A DNA stretch of 64,000 nt from Streptococcus cristatus (GTDB lineage: Bacteria > Bacillota > Bacilli > Lactobacillales > Streptococcaceae): NCBI RefSeq assembly GCF_003943465.1, contig NZ_RJPR01000001.1:62001-126000 (forward strand), given 5' to 3'. Position 1 is the first letter of the stretch. Every line of letters begins with the position of its first letter. Below are positions 1-9,728 of the stretch, piece after piece. A program made the position numbers and the translations under genes. The notes beneath the pieces were generated by a model. That model had not been told where the DNA came from, made no database searches, and worked only from the letters and a program-made list of their open reading frames with translations.

Positions 1-368
1 ATCTGCTGCTGCAAAAAGGTTTGACGCCAGAAAAAATAGTCATCGATGCCTTTACCAGTCAGCAGAATTATGACAAATACCTACAAAATGAAAAGAATCA
101 TTTCCCAAATCCCGTTAGCCTCATTGAGAAAGCGGAAGGAAAGTTTCTAGCTGTCGCTGTCAGCTCCATTATCGCCCGCGACCTCTTTCTGGAAAATCTG
201 GAAAATCTGAGTCAAGAGCTTGGCTACACCCTTCCGAGTGGAGCTGGAAGCAAGAGCGACCAGGTTGCTAGCCAAATCCTCCAAGCCTATGGAATGACTG
301 GCCTCCAGCATACCGCTAAACTTCATTTTAAAAATACAGAAAAAGCTAAAAAGCTCTTAGAAAGGTAG
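1..368 (+). CDS. rnhC: Ribonuclease HIII, C-terminal part (cut by window start)
   Basis: The reading frame is open from base 3, so the start lies outside the window; a methionine-like start further in is only internal. RNase HIII cleaves the RNA strand of RNA-DNA hybrids. The visible residues carry the family's C-terminal pattern: a segment reading [10 protein letters not shown], then a [13 protein letters not shown] stretch (here PSGAGSKSD) and a closing [13 protein letters not shown]. The gene lies 3 bp before lepB, an order usual in streptococci. The N-terminal substrate-binding domain and most catalytic acids are not visible. Confidence 0.88.
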   Translation, partial: LLLQKGLTPEKIVIDAFTSQQNYDKYLQNEKNHFPNPVSLIEKAEGKFLAVAVSSIIARDLFLENLENLSQELGYTLPSGAGSKSDQVASQILQAYGMTGLQHTAKLHFKNTEKAKKLLER

Positions 369-371
369 ACT

Positions 372-1001
372 ATGAAAAACAAACGCTTTGACTTCCGTGC
401 CTTCCTCAAGGAGTGGGGAGCCTTTACCCTGATTATCTCTATCATCTTACTCACTCGCTGGCTGCTCTGGGCACCTGTCAAGGTAGACGGTCACTCTATG
501 GACCCAACCTTAGCCAATGGGGAATATTTGATGGTTTTGAAACACCAGTCCATTGATCGTTTTGATATTGTTGTAGCCACTGAGACAGATGCTGGCAAAG
601 ATAAAGAAGTTATCAAGCGAGTGATTGGCCTTCCAGGTGATACCATCCAGTACGAAAACGATACCCTTTATATCAATGGTAAAAAAACTGATGAATCTTA
701 CTTAACAGAATACATCAAGAAATTCAAAAAGGACAAGCTCCAATCCACTTATGTAGGCAAGGATTATAAGGACAACGGAACTTTCTTCCGCAAGCTAGCC
801 TCTCAAGCCCAAGCCTTTACCGTGGACAAGGAAGGTAGCCCCGTCTTTACCATTAAACTTCTAGACGATGAGTACCTCCTTCTAGGTGACGACCGAATTG
901 TTTCCAAAGATAGTCGCCAAGTCGGTACCTTCCAAAAGGAACAGATTCAAGGCGAAGCTAAATTCCGTATCTGGCCAATCCTACCTTTCAAGACTTACTA
1001 A
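372..1001 (+). CDS. lepB: Signal peptidase I
   Basis: A 209-residue membrane-anchored protease that removes signal peptides from exported proteins. It has one N-terminal membrane segment (about residues 15-33), then the catalytic serine in GHSMDP (Ser42) and the general-base lysine in IKRVIGLPGD (Lys82). The conserved C-terminal GDDR...SKDSR box is present near residues 168-178. Length is normal for Gram-positive single-span signal peptidases. It starts 3 bp after rnhC, so the two are probably cotranscribed, and a hairpin terminator follows. Confidence 0.95.
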   Translation: MKNKRFDFRAFLKEWGAFTLIISIILLTRWLLWAPVKVDGHSMDPTLANGEYLMVLKHQSIDRFDIVVATETDAGKDKEVIKRVIGLPGDTIQYENDTLYINGKKTDESYLTEYIKKFKKDKLQSTYVGKDYKDNGTFFRKLASQAQAFTVDKEGSPVFTIKLLDDEYLLLGDDRIVSKDSRQVGTFQKEQIQGEAKFRIWPILPFKTY

Positions 1002-1022
1002 TACTTAAGAGTATACCCCCTC

Positions 1023-1057
1023 CAAACTCAGTTGACTACTCAGCTGGGTTTGCTTTT
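1023..1057 (+). terminator. Intrinsic terminator after lepB
   Basis: The arms AAACTCAG and CTGGGTTT pair (one G-U) around a short inner TGA/TCA stem, followed by a T-rich run. This hairpin covers an upstream TTG codon that would otherwise extend recD2, which argues for the ATG start at 1077. Confidence 0.7.
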
Positions 1058-1076
1058 TAAAGAGCATATAGAAACA

Positions 1077-3434
1077 ATGACAGAATTTTATTTTTCAGGC
1101 ACTATTGAGCGCATCATTTTTGAAAATCCCAGCAATTTCTTTCGAATCCTCCTCTTGGATATCCAAGACACGGATTGTGAAGATTTTGATGATTTTGAGA
1201 TTATCGTGACCGGGACCATGGCCGATATTATTGAAGGCGAGGATTATACATTTTGGGGCAACCTAGTCCAACATCCAAAGTACGGACAGCAGCTAAAAAT
1301 TTCCCGCTACGAGAGGGCAAAACCGACTAGCAAGGGGCTGGTTAAATATTTTTCCAGTGACCACTTTAAGGGTATCGGGGTCAAGACAGCCCAAAAAATT
1401 GTGGATCTTTATGGGGACGAAACCATTGATAAGATTTTAGCTGAGCCAGAAAAACTCAAAGAAATCACTGGCCTTTCCGCCAAGAACCGAGAAGCCTTTG
1501 TGGCCAAACTGCAACTCAACTATGGAACAGAACTGGTCTTAGCTAAACTGGCCGCCTACGGCATTCCCAACAAACTAGCCTTTCAGATTCAGGAAACCTA
1601 CAAGGAAGAAACGCTGGACATCGTCGAGCACTATCCCTACCAACTAGTTGAGGACATCCAAGGCATCGGTTTTAAAATCGCTGACCAGCTAGCCCAGCAG
1701 TTGGGAATTGAAAGCAATGCTCCTGAGCGTTTTCGAGCTGGCTTGCTTCATACCCTCCTGACCCAGTCCATGGAAACTGGAGATACCTATTTGGAGGCCA
1801 GAGACCTATTGGCACATACGATTGAGCTTCTGGAGAGTTCGCGTCAAGTAGAGCTAGATCCCAGTCTGGTAGCCGATGAATTGGCTCACCTGATTGAAGA
1901 AGACAAGGTCCAAAATGTTGAGACCAAGATTTTTGAAAACAGCCTCTTCTTTGCCGAGGAAGGCATCCGCAGCAATCTGGTCCGCCTCTTGGAAAAAGGC
2001 CATCAGGATCGCTTTGAAAACGAAAAAATCCTCGATGCCATCAGCCAAGCTGAAGATGACCTAGGCATTCACTATGATCAGATTCAGAAACAAGCTATTT
2101 TCGACGCCATTACACAAAAAGTCTTCATCCTGACTGGTGGACCAGGAACAGGCAAAACAACCGTTATCAATGGTATCATTTCCGTCTATAGCCAGCTTCG
2201 AGAGTTGGATTTGAAAAAGAAGACAGATTTGCCCATTCTCCTTGCTGCACCGACTGGTCGAGCTGCTCGCCGTATGAACGAGTTGACTGGCCTGCCCAGC
2301 GCTACGATTCACCGACATCTCGGTATGACTGGAGATGATGATACCAGTCATTTGGATGATTATCTGGATGCTGACTTTATCATCGTGGACGAGTTCTCCA
2401 TGGTAGACACTTGGCTGGCCAATCAGCTCCTCAGTAATATCTCCTCCAATACCAAACTGCTCTTGGTTGGGGATGCAGAACAGTTACCCTCTGTCAGTCC
2501 TGGCCAGGTATTAGCTGACCTACTGCAAATACCGAGCATTCCCCAGACCAAGCTGGAAAAAATTTACCGTCAGAGCCAAGATTCGACCATTGTCACTCTG
2601 GCTAGTCAAATCCAAAAAGGACTACTACCAGAAGATTTTACTGAGAAAAAAGCGGACCGTTCCTATTTCGAAGCTCGAAATGAACACATCCCGCCCATGA
2701 TTGAACGAATTGCCAGCGCAGCTATTCGCAACGGCATTCCTGCTCAAGATGTGCAGGTGCTGGCTCCCATGTACCGCGGACAGGCCGGTATTGACCAGAT
2801 TAATAGCCTCATGCAAAATCTCATCAATCCCGTGGAAAAAGACCAGCTGACCTTTGAAGCACCCGATTGCCAATATCGACAAGGAGACCGGGTCATCCAC
2901 TTGGTCAATGATGCCGAAAGCAATGTCTTTAACGGTGACTTAGGCTACATCGTCGACCTGCTCCCAGCTAAGTACACCGAGTCCAAGCAGGACGAATTAA
3001 CCATCAACTTTGACGGCAATGAAATTAGCTACCAGCGCAGCGAATGGTACAAAATTCGCCTAGCCTATGCCATGAGCATCCACAAGTCTCAAGGTAGCGA
3101 GTTTCCCGTGGTTATCCTTCCGATTACCCGAAGCAGCCACCGCATGCTCCAGCGCAATCTGGTCTACACTGCTATTACCCGAGCCAAGAGCAAACTGATC
3201 CTACTTGGGGAAAAGTCAGCCTTTGACTACGCCGTAAAAAATACCGGTACAGCCCGCAAAACCTATCTGATTGAACGTTTTGGAGATGTAGAATCCCCTC
3301 AAAAACTTATCCACAATCCTGTGGATAATAACGAACCACCTGTGGAAAATTATATCCTGACGGAGAAAAATATTCTAACAATCGATCCTCTAATCGGACT
3401 GACTGAGGAAGATTTAAAGGGAATTTTTAAATAA
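1077..3434 (+). CDS. recD2: RecD2-type ATP-dependent DNA helicase
   Basis: A 785-residue superfamily 1B 5'-3' helicase of the RecD-like family found in bacteria lacking RecBC. The N-terminal part carries the RecD2 domain with helix-hairpin-helix-like segments (around FKGIGVKTAQKIV and IQGIGFKIADQLA). The helicase core has Walker A GGPGTGKTT near residue 353, Walker B with FIIVDEFSM, and the C-terminal motif YAMSIHKSQGSEF followed by VYTAITRAK. The ATG at 1077 was chosen because a TTG 15 codons upstream lies inside the lepB terminator hairpin. The likely role is DNA repair and damage tolerance. Confidence 0.93.
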   Translation: MTEFYFSGTIERIIFENPSNFFRILLLDIQDTDCEDFDDFEIIVTGTMADIIEGEDYTFWGNLVQHPKYGQQLKISRYERAKPTSKGLVKYFSSDHFKGIGVKTAQKIVDLYGDETIDKILAEPEKLKEITGLSAKNREAFVAKLQLNYGTELVLAKLAAYGIPNKLAFQIQETYKEETLDIVEHYPYQLVEDIQGIGFKIADQLAQQLGIESNAPERFRAGLLHTLLTQSMETGDTYLEARDLLAHTIELLESSRQVELDPSLVADELAHLIEEDKVQNVETKIFENSLFFAEEGIRSNLVRLLEKGHQDRFENEKILDAISQAEDDLGIHYDQIQKQAIFDAITQKVFILTGGPGTGKTTVINGIISVYSQLRELDLKKKTDLPILLAAPTGRAARRMNELTGLPSATIHRHLGMTGDDDTSHLDDYLDADFIIVDEFSMVDTWLANQLLSNISSNTKLLLVGDAEQLPSVSPGQVLADLLQIPSIPQTKLEKIYRQSQDSTIVTLASQIQKGLLPEDFTEKKADRSYFEARNEHIPPMIERIASAAIRNGIPAQDVQVLAPMYRGQAGIDQINSLMQNLINPVEKDQLTFEAPDCQYRQGDRVIHLVNDAESNVFNGDLGYIVDLLPAKYTESKQDELTINFDGNEISYQRSEWYKIRLAYAMSIHKSQGSEFPVVILPITRSSHRMLQRNLVYTAITRAKSKLILLGEKSAFDYAVKNTGTARKTYLIERFGDVESPQKLIHNPVDNNEPPVENYILTEKNILTIDPLIGLTEEDLKGIFK

Positions 3435-3437
3435 GCC

Positions 3438-3466
3438 TTGACTCCCTTCACTGTTCTGTGTATAAT
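3438..3466 (+). promoter_or_regulatory. Strong sigma-A promoter upstream of the interrupted gene
   Basis: TTGACT at 3438-3443, a 17-bp spacer and TATAAT at 3461-3466. This is the closest match to the housekeeping consensus noticed in the window, placed about 60 bp before the ATG at 3527. The downstream gene therefore still has a good promoter despite its in-frame stop. Confidence 0.75.
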
Positions 3467-3526
3467 GCTAAAATATGGCTATATGATTAGCCCAAATAAC
3501 AACTAACTTTCTTCAAAGGAGATTGT

Positions 3527-4129
3527 ATGAAATACAATAAATATTCTACTCTAATAAAGTGGGTGGTTGTAGGATGCAGTCTCATTTTATTTGGCACCTT
3601 TTCATCAACAAAATCTAGAAATATCAGTGTGGAAACCTTGCGAAAAGAAGGAAAAATTCTTTCTGCAAAAATCTCTGACACCTTCTACAACCAAGCAATA
3701 AAAATTACTCATATTGATGGACCAGTTGCAGAGTTAAAAGAAGATCATGACTCAACCTATTTCTACAAAGTATCTTATATAGATAAAAATGGTAGGGAAA
3801 GCGATATTGGCCTGCGCAATGATTCTTCAACTAGCCGCTTCGTAGATGAACTAGAAAAAGCGGATAATTTAGAAGGAGAACCAAAATGGTTGATTGCCTC
3901 AGTACACTCAGCTTCAGGTATTCCTGATTACGCTAAAATCATGAACTCGTATCTATTTAATGATGGAAATAACCAACAACTGAAATACTACATCACTCTC
4001 TCTAATGATAAAGAATTTCAAAAAGGTGGAGACGCTTCTTTCACTTTCTTCACCTATATTGGTATATTATGCATTTTGATCGGATTCATCCGTTATTACT
4101 TAAACCACAAAAAATTGACTGATTTTTAG
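3527..4129 (+). CDS. Two-transmembrane protein of unknown function (N-terminal part of an apparently split gene)
   Basis: A 200-residue product with a membrane segment at about residues 10-27, an extracytoplasmic-looking domain rich in charged and aromatic residues, and a second membrane segment at about 172-191, ending in a short basic tail. An RBS (AAAGGAG) precedes the ATG. I do not recognise a functional family; the layout resembles DUF3592-like membrane proteins. It ends at TAG 4127-4129, and the same frame then stays open for 114 more codons, so this is probably only the front part of a protein of about 314 residues. Confidence 0.7.
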   Translation: MKYNKYSTLIKWVVVGCSLILFGTFSSTKSRNISVETLRKEGKILSAKISDTFYNQAIKITHIDGPVAELKEDHDSTYFYKVSYIDKNGRESDIGLRNDSSTSRFVDELEKADNLEGEPKWLIASVHSASGIPDYAKIMNSYLFNDGNNQQLKYYITLSNDKEFQKGGDASFTFFTYIGILCILIGFIRYYLNHKKLTDF

Positions 4130-4471
4130 AGTCTATATCCCGAATTAAATGGAACGTTGGATCAAATTGAAAACAATGGTGGCTATATTGATCCAGATAT
4201 TCGTATCTTCTTATACAAGAATCATTTGGTCAGTTATAAATCTATTTTCAAATCATGTGACATGCACGAGGCACTAACAATGTATCACTATAGGTATTCA
4301 TTCTGGTTTTATATCTTTCCAATCATCAGAAAAAACGAGATTCGAGTTGTGCTTTCAGATGGAAACGAAAAGAAACTACCTCTCAGACACCGAAATGTCC
4401 CTAAAACAGACCTTGCTTTAACTCGTTTAAAAAATCACATACATGCCAAATTTCCAAATCTTGAATTATAA
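4130..4471 (+). pseudogene. In-frame C-terminal remainder of the 3527 gene, separated by one TAG
   Basis: Directly after the TAG, in the same frame, 113 sense codons follow and end at 4471. They encode a soluble-looking domain (ELNGTLDQIENN near the start, a WFYIFP hydrophobic stretch in the middle, KLPLRHRNVPKTD near the end). No ribosome-binding site precedes the only early start, a TTG at 4157. The second membrane helix of the upstream part followed by this cytoplasmic domain makes a sensible single protein. A nonsense mutation is the simplest reading; readthrough or a sequence error are alternatives. Confidence 0.6.
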
Positions 4472-4500
4472 AGAGGACAGCTTACTGAACAGAACCGCAC

Positions 4501-4551
4501 TGCCCCCCCCCCAAAAAAAGTTAGACAGAAAAAACTAACTTTTGGGGGGCA
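4501..4551. repeat. IS-end-like palindrome with C10/A7 tracts
   Basis: An inverted repeat with arms TGC(10)A(7)GTTAG (4501-4524) and CTAACTTTTGGGGGGCA (4535-4551) around a short A-rich loop. The motif of C-run, A-run and GTTAGACAG resembles the terminal repeats of IS3-family elements in streptococci, here seemingly with both ends fused and no transposase. It may also terminate transcription from both sides, since it lies between the convergent 3527 gene and dinB. Confidence 0.5.
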
Positions 4552-4576
4552 ATTCACGAACCAAGCCTTTATCTTT

Positions 4577-5641
4577 TTATCCAAACCCCGTCACTGTCAG
4601 TCCTAATAAACGAACGCCTCGCGGCTGCTCTTCCAGGCTGTCATAGATTTCATGACTAACCCGCTCAATCACTTCGACTTCCTTCGTTTCTTGCTCCAAG
4701 GTCCTCCTTTTGGTTAGTGTTGAAAAGTCAGCATAGCGGATTTTGAGGACAACCGTCTTGCCAGCTTTCTGGTGTTTCTCTAAGCTGAGAGCGACCTTAG
4801 CTGCCAAGCGAGATAGTTCTTTTTTTATATCCTCCTCGCCATGGAGCAATTTAGCATAGGTTCGCTCCTTACCGATAGACTTGCGAATACGATTGGATTT
4901 GACTGGACTATTGCTGATGCCACGCGCTTTCCGGTAGAGATCAAAGCCAAAGCGGCCGAACTTATCAATCAAGGTCATTTCCGGTATCTTGAGCAAATCT
5001 GCGCCAGTATAGACCCCCATTTCATGCAGTTTCTCGACACTCTTCCTGCCAACTCCATGAAACTTAGCAATATCCATGGGCGCCAGAAAGGCCTCTGCCT
5101 CTTCAGGCAGAATGACCGTCAGACCGTGCGGCTTCTCATAATCACTGGCAATCTTGGCCAGAAACTTATTATAAGAAACGCCTGCCGAAGCCGTCAGCTG
5201 CAATTCATTCCAGATATCGTGCTGGATCAGCTTGGCAATTTTGACTGCAGATTTGATACCCAACTTATTTTCCGTCACATCCAGATAAGCCTCGTCTATG
5301 CTCATGGGCTCAATTTTATCCGTGTAGCGCTTGAAAATCTCTCGAATCTGCAAACCAACCGTTTGGTATTTCTCATAATTTCCCGAGATAAAAATCCCCT
5401 GCGGGCAGCGCTCGTAGGCTTCCTTGGAACTCATAGCTGAATGAACTCCGAACTTTCTAGCTTCGTAATTACAGGTCGAAACCACGCCACGTCCACCTGT
5501 CTGACGCGGATCACTACCGATAATCACAGGCTTCCCCTTAAGCTTAGGATTGTCCCGCTCTTCGACCGAAGCAAAAAAAGCATCCATATCAATATGAATG
5601 ATCTTTCGCGATGTATCATTGATTAGCGGAAAAATTAGCAT
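4577..5641 (-). CDS. dinB: DNA polymerase IV (Y-family)
   Basis: A 354-residue translesion polymerase that copies past damaged template bases. The metal-binding acids are visible in [12 protein letters not shown] (Asp18) and in [10 protein letters not shown] (Asp116, Glu117). A helix-hairpin-helix region ([17 protein letters not shown]) and a C-terminal little-finger domain follow. The protein ends in [10 protein letters not shown] with no obvious beta-clamp tail beyond it. It is convergent with the upstream split gene and divergent from pflB. The start leaves a normal short N-terminus before the first catalytic motif. Confidence 0.95.
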   Translation of the reverse strand: MLIFPLINDTSRKIIHIDMDAFFASVEERDNPKLKGKPVIIGSDPRQTGGRGVVSTCNYEARKFGVHSAMSSKEAYERCPQGIFISGNYEKYQTVGLQIREIFKRYTDKIEPMSIDEAYLDVTENKLGIKSAVKIAKLIQHDIWNELQLTASAGVSYNKFLAKIASDYEKPHGLTVILPEEAEAFLAPMDIAKFHGVGRKSVEKLHEMGVYTGADLLKIPEMTLIDKFGRFGFDLYRKARGISNSPVKSNRIRKSIGKERTYAKLLHGEEDIKKELSRLAAKVALSLEKHQKAGKTVVLKIRYADFSTLTKRRTLEQETKEVEVIERVSHEIYDSLEEQPRGVRLLGLTVTGFG

Positions 5642-5940
5642 GCCGGCTCCTATAAGTTAGAATAGATCTTTAGCAAATTTTATCATTTTTAAAGCAAGTT
5701 TCAAAGGATTTTTATTCAAAAGCAAGACTGGAAAACATGAGAAACTTTCTGAGGTGCTTAGACAAAGTATTAAAATAGGAATTTCAGTATTGGACAAATT
5801 TCTACATAGTAACGTTCAAAGCAAGTACAAAATAATTCAACTTATCAGCTTCTTCCTACTATTTTCATTTACCATTTTCAAAATTATAAAACAGTTTACG
5901 ATAAAATATCAATCTGTATTATAAAAGAAAGCCTCTTTTA
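5642..5940. other. AT-rich spacer between dinB and pflB
   Basis: About 300 bases upstream of both divergent genes. No open frame with coding character, tRNA or clear repeat is visible; the pflB promoter occupies the right end just beyond it. Confidence 0.6.
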
Positions 5941-5954
5941 GCACCGAAATCCGT

Positions 5955-5983
5955 TTGTGAAACCGATTACCTTATGATATACT
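5955..5983 (+). promoter_or_regulatory. pflB promoter overlapping a Rex-like half-site
   Basis: TTGTGA at 5955-5960, a 17-bp spacer and TATACT at 5978-5983, about 50 bp before the pflB ATG. The -35 is embedded in TTTGTGAAA, which matches one half of the redox regulator Rex operator; the second half is poorly conserved. The promoter call is fair, the Rex call only tentative. Confidence 0.45.
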
Positions 5984-6033
5984 TTAATTATAAATGTAAC
6001 AGTTTATGTTGCTAGAATAAAGAGGAAAATCTA

Positions 6034-8349
6034 ATGGTTGTTAAAACAGTTGTAGAAGCTCAAGATATTTTTGACAAAGCTTGGGAAGGCTTCAAAGGTG
6101 AAGACTGGAAAGAGAAAGCAAGTGTTTCTCGCTTCGTTCAAGCCAACTACACACCTTATGATGGAGATGAAAGCTTCTTGGCAGGTCCTACTGAGCGCTC
6201 ACTCCACATCAAGAAAATCGTAGAAGAAACAAAAGCTCACTACGAAGAAACTCGTTTCCCAATGGACACTCGTCCAACATCTATTGCAGATATCCCTGCT
6301 GGTTATATCGACAGAGATAACGAACTAATTTACGGTATTCAAAACGATGAACTCTTCAAATTGAACTTCATGCCAAAAGGTGGTATCCGTATGGCTGAAA
6401 CAACTTTGAAGGAAAATGGATACGAACCAGATCCAGCTGTTCACGAAATCTTCACAAAATACGTAACAACAGTTAACGACGGTATTTTCCGTGCTTACAC
6501 TTCAAACATCCGTCGTGCTCGTCACGCTCACACTGTAACTGGTCTTCCAGATGCCTACTCTCGTGGACGTATCATTGGTGTTTACGCACGTCTTGCTCTT
6601 TACGGTGCAGATTATTTGATGCAAGAAAAAGTAAACGACTGGAATGCAATTAAAGAGATTGATGAAGAAACAATCCGTCTTCGCGAAGAAGTAAACCTTC
6701 AATACCAAGCATTGCAACAAGTTGTTCGCTTGGGTGACCTTTACGGTGTTGACGTTCGCAAACCAGCGATGAACGTCAAAGAAGCTATCCAATGGGTGAA
6801 CATCGCCTTTATGGCAGTCTGCCGTGTTATCAACGGTGCTGCAACATCTCTAGGACGTGTGCCAATTGTATTGGACATCTTTGCAGAACGTGACCTTGCT
6901 CGTGGTACATTTACTGAATCAGAAATCCAAGAATTTGTTGATGATTTCGTTATGAAACTTCGTACAGTTAAATTTGCTCGTACAAAAGCTTATGACCAAT
7001 TGTACTCAGGTGACCCAACCTTCATCACAACTTCTATGGCTGGTATGGGTAACGACGGTCGTCACCGTGTTACGAAGATGGACTACCGTTTCTTGAACAC
7101 TCTTGACAATATCGGTAACTCTCCAGAGCCAAACTTGACAGTTCTTTGGACTGACAAATTGCCATACAACTTCCGCCGCTACTGTATGCACATGAGCCAC
7201 AAACACTCTTCTATCCAATACGAAGGTGTAACAACAATGGCTAAAGACGGATATGGTGAAATGAGCTGTATCTCATGCTGTGTGTCACCACTTGACCCAG
7301 AAAACGAAGAACAACGCCACAACATCCAGTACTTCGGTGCTCGTGTAAACGTTCTTAAGGCCCTTCTTACTGGTTTGAACGGTGGTTACGACGATGTTCA
7401 CAAAGACTACAAAGTATTTGACATCGATCCTATCCGTGACGAAGTTCTTGAATTTGAATCAGTTAAAGCGAATTTTGAAAAATCTCTTGACTGGTTGACT
7501 GACACTTACGTAGATGCTTTGAACATCATCCACTACATGACTGACAAGTACAACTACGAAGCTGTTCAAATGGCCTTCTTGCCAACTAAACAACGTGCCA
7601 ACATGGGATTCGGTATCTGTGGATTTGCTAACACTGTTGATACATTGTCAGCTATCAAGTACGCTACAGTTAAACCACTCCGTGACGAAAATGGCTACAT
7701 CTACGATTACGAAACAATCGGTGAATACCCACGTTGGGGTGAAGATGACCCACGTTCAAATGAATTGGCAGAATGGTTGATCGAAGCTTATACAACTCGT
7801 CTACGTAGCCACAAACTTTACAAAGACGCTGAAGCTACAGTATCACTTTTGACCATCACATCTAACGTTGCTTACTCTAAACAAACTGGTAACTCACCAG
7901 TCCATAAAGGTGTCTATCTCAACGAAGATGGTTCTGTAAACTTGTCTAAACTTGAATTCTTCTCACCAGGTGCTAACCCATCTAACAAAGCGAAAGGTGG
8001 CTGGTTGCAAAACTTGAACTCACTTGCGAGCCTTGACTTTGGTTACGCAGCTGACGGTATCTCATTGACAACTCAAGTTTCACCACGCGCTCTTGGTAAG
8101 ACTCGTGACGAACAAGTGGACAACTTGGTAACAATTCTTGATGGTTACTTCGAAAACGGTGGACAACACGTTAACTTGAACGTTATGGACTTGCAAGATG
8201 TTTACGACAAGATCATGTCAGGTGAAGACGTTATCGTACGTATCTCAGGTTACTGTGTAAACACTAAATACCTCACTCCAGAACAAAAAACTGAATTGAC
8301 ACAACGTGTCTTCCACGAAGTTCTTTCTATGGATGATGCACTTAGCTAA
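6034..8349 (+). CDS. pflB: Formate acetyltransferase (pyruvate formate-lyase)
   Basis: A 771-residue glycyl-radical enzyme converting pyruvate and CoA to acetyl-CoA and formate, central to mixed-acid fermentation under anaerobic conditions. The catalytic cysteine pair lies in SCISCCVSP (Cys415-Cys416) and the radical glycine in VRISGYCVN (Gly739). Length equals the usual streptococcal enzyme. An AGAGGAAAA RBS precedes the ATG. Its activating enzyme (PflA) is not in the window. Codon use is strongly biased, with mostly preferred codons, as expected for an abundant protein. It is monocistronic: a perfect hairpin terminator follows immediately. Confidence 0.97.
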   Translation: MVVKTVVEAQDIFDKAWEGFKGEDWKEKASVSRFVQANYTPYDGDESFLAGPTERSLHIKKIVEETKAHYEETRFPMDTRPTSIADIPAGYIDRDNELIYGIQNDELFKLNFMPKGGIRMAETTLKENGYEPDPAVHEIFTKYVTTVNDGIFRAYTSNIRRARHAHTVTGLPDAYSRGRIIGVYARLALYGADYLMQEKVNDWNAIKEIDEETIRLREEVNLQYQALQQVVRLGDLYGVDVRKPAMNVKEAIQWVNIAFMAVCRVINGAATSLGRVPIVLDIFAERDLARGTFTESEIQEFVDDFVMKLRTVKFARTKAYDQLYSGDPTFITTSMAGMGNDGRHRVTKMDYRFLNTLDNIGNSPEPNLTVLWTDKLPYNFRRYCMHMSHKHSSIQYEGVTTMAKDGYGEMSCISCCVSPLDPENEEQRHNIQYFGARVNVLKALLTGLNGGYDDVHKDYKVFDIDPIRDEVLEFESVKANFEKSLDWLTDTYVDALNIIHYMTDKYNYEAVQMAFLPTKQRANMGFGICGFANTVDTLSAIKYATVKPLRDENGYIYDYETIGEYPRWGEDDPRSNELAEWLIEAYTTRLRSHKLYKDAEATVSLLTITSNVAYSKQTGNSPVHKGVYLNEDGSVNLSKLEFFSPGANPSNKAKGGWLQNLNSLASLDFGYAADGISLTTQVSPRALGKTRDEQVDNLVTILDGYFENGGQHVNLNVMDLQDVYDKIMSGEDVIVRISGYCVNTKYLTPEQKTELTQRVFHEVLSMDDALS

Positions 8350-8366
8350 GCCTCTTTCCTAATTGT

Positions 8367-8397
8367 AAAACCAGCTGATTTTCAGCTGGTTTTCTTT
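8367..8397 (+). terminator. Terminator after pflB
   Basis: Perfect 12-bp stem AAAACCAGCTGA / TCAGCTGGTTTT with a 3-nt loop, then a T-rich tract. Confidence 0.85.
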
Positions 8398-8466
8398 TGC
8401 TTTGGAGAGATAGCTTTGAGCATTTATGTTATAATAGAGTTATTGTGAAATGAAAAAGGGGATATA

Positions 8467-9240
8467 ATGGCTGAGAAAATGTCTACAGATGAAAAAAATC
8501 TTAATCTGGCCGTCGATGTTATCATGCTAGCTGGGACCTTGCTATTACAAAGCGGCTCAGAGATTTATCGGGTCGAAGACACCATGATCCGGATTGCCCA
8601 TTCACAAGGCATCCTGGACTGCAATGCCTTAGCCATGCCCGTTGCCATATTCTTTTCAATTGAAAATACTAATATTTCTCGAATGAAGCGAAATATCCAT
8701 ATGAACTACAATATCGAGAAAGTCTGCGATGTCAATCAGGTTTCTCGGCAATTAGTCAGTGGAGCAATCAATTTGGAAGAAGCTCTTGAACAACTAAGGG
8801 CACTTAAAACAAAAGGGGTTCCCTATAGCAAAAGAGAACTCATCACAGCAGCTACACTCAGTGCTCCTTTCTTTTCTATCATGTTTGGTGGAAATTTCTA
8901 CGATGCTCTTGGAGCCGGTATCGCGACTCTATTTGGCTTCTCTTTCTCCCTTTATGTCGATAAATATATTCGAATTCCTTTTGTTTCAGCCTTTGCTGGA
9001 GCTTTTGTCTTCGGATTATTAGCCCAGATCTGGGCTCGCTACTCAGGATTCGATTCAACAGCAGACTTGATCATCGCAGGAGCTGTCATGCCCTTCGTCC
9101 CTGGAATCGCTCTGACCAACTCAGTTAGAGATATCATGACCAACCATATCAACTCTGGAATGAGCAAACTATTTGAATCGCTTCTCATTACTCTTGCTCT
9201 CGGTGCCGGTACCTCTGTCGCCCTCATTCTTATGAAATAA
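8467..9240 (+). CDS. Threonine/serine exporter family protein, large subunit (ThrE N-domain, DUF1212)
   Basis: A 257-residue protein whose N-terminal half is soluble-looking and contains the family pattern LLLQSGSEIYRVEDTM; the C-terminal half has about five hydrophobic helices, including PGIALTNSVRDI. In Corynebacterium ThrE one long protein combines this part with the small subunit; here they are two genes 4 bp apart, the common arrangement in Firmicutes. Amino acid export is inferred from the family; the real substrate is not shown. The RBS is AAAAAGGGG. Confidence 0.85.
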   Translation: MAEKMSTDEKNLNLAVDVIMLAGTLLLQSGSEIYRVEDTMIRIAHSQGILDCNALAMPVAIFFSIENTNISRMKRNIHMNYNIEKVCDVNQVSRQLVSGAINLEEALEQLRALKTKGVPYSKRELITAATLSAPFFSIMFGGNFYDALGAGIATLFGFSFSLYVDKYIRIPFVSAFAGAFVFGLLAQIWARYSGFDSTADLIIAGAVMPFVPGIALTNSVRDIMTNHINSGMSKLFESLLITLALGAGTSVALILMK

Positions 9241-9244
9241 GCCT

Positions 9245-9703
9245 ATGACAATCTTGACTTTCTTACTACAAGCTCTGGCCAGCCTACTGGCTATCATCAC
9301 TTTTTTAATCGTTCTAAATGTCCAGCGTAGTATGCTGATTCCCGGCGGAGTTTTAGGAATGGCTACTTGGCTACTCTATCTTCTACTCAAGGGACCGACT
9401 AATGTTATCATTGCAACCTTCGTGGCTGCTATCATTGGTTCCTGCGCCAGCCAAATCCTCAGCATCATCTACAGAACGCCAGCTGTCGTCTTTATTTTGG
9501 CTATTCTAGCGCCTCTAGTACCTGGATATATTTCCTACCGGACAACTGCCTTCTTTGTGACAGGTGATTACAGTCATGCTATGGTCAATGCTACCTTGGT
9601 CGTCATCCTAGCCTTGGTCATCTCTATCGGCATGGCTAGCGGGACGGTTGTATTAAAGATTTACAGCTACCTGAAGAAACATCCTCTTCACTATAAAAAA
9701 TGA
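9245..9703 (+). CDS. Threonine/serine exporter family protein, small subunit (ThrE C-domain, DUF3815)
   Basis: A 152-residue, four-helix membrane protein that pairs with the preceding gene. The segment LVPGYISYRTTAFFVTGDY is characteristic of the ThrE C-terminal domain. It begins 4 bp after the upstream stop, so translation is probably coupled. A bidirectional hairpin at its end separates it from convergent mvaA. Confidence 0.82.
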   Translation: MTILTFLLQALASLLAIITFLIVLNVQRSMLIPGGVLGMATWLLYLLLKGPTNVIIATFVAAIIGSCASQILSIIYRTPAVVFILAILAPLVPGYISYRTTAFFVTGDYSHAMVNATLVVILALVISIGMASGTVVLKIYSYLKKHPLHYKK

Positions 9704-9728
9704 GTCAATACATATTGACTCATTTTTC
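9696..9728. terminator. Bidirectional terminator between the exporter pair and mvaA
   Basis: Perfect arms TGAGTCAATA (9701-9710) and TATTGACTCA (9713-9722) flanked by A-run and T-run on the two sides. It overlaps the last codons of both convergent genes. Confidence 0.8.

Noticed and set aside
1032..1076. N-terminal extension of RecD2 from a TTG
   Set aside because: It lies inside the lepB terminator hairpin and the ATG at 1077 begins the family sequence.
4841..5440. A 199-codon open frame opposite dinB
   Set aside because: It is fully antisense to a well-conserved gene, with no recognisable protein features.
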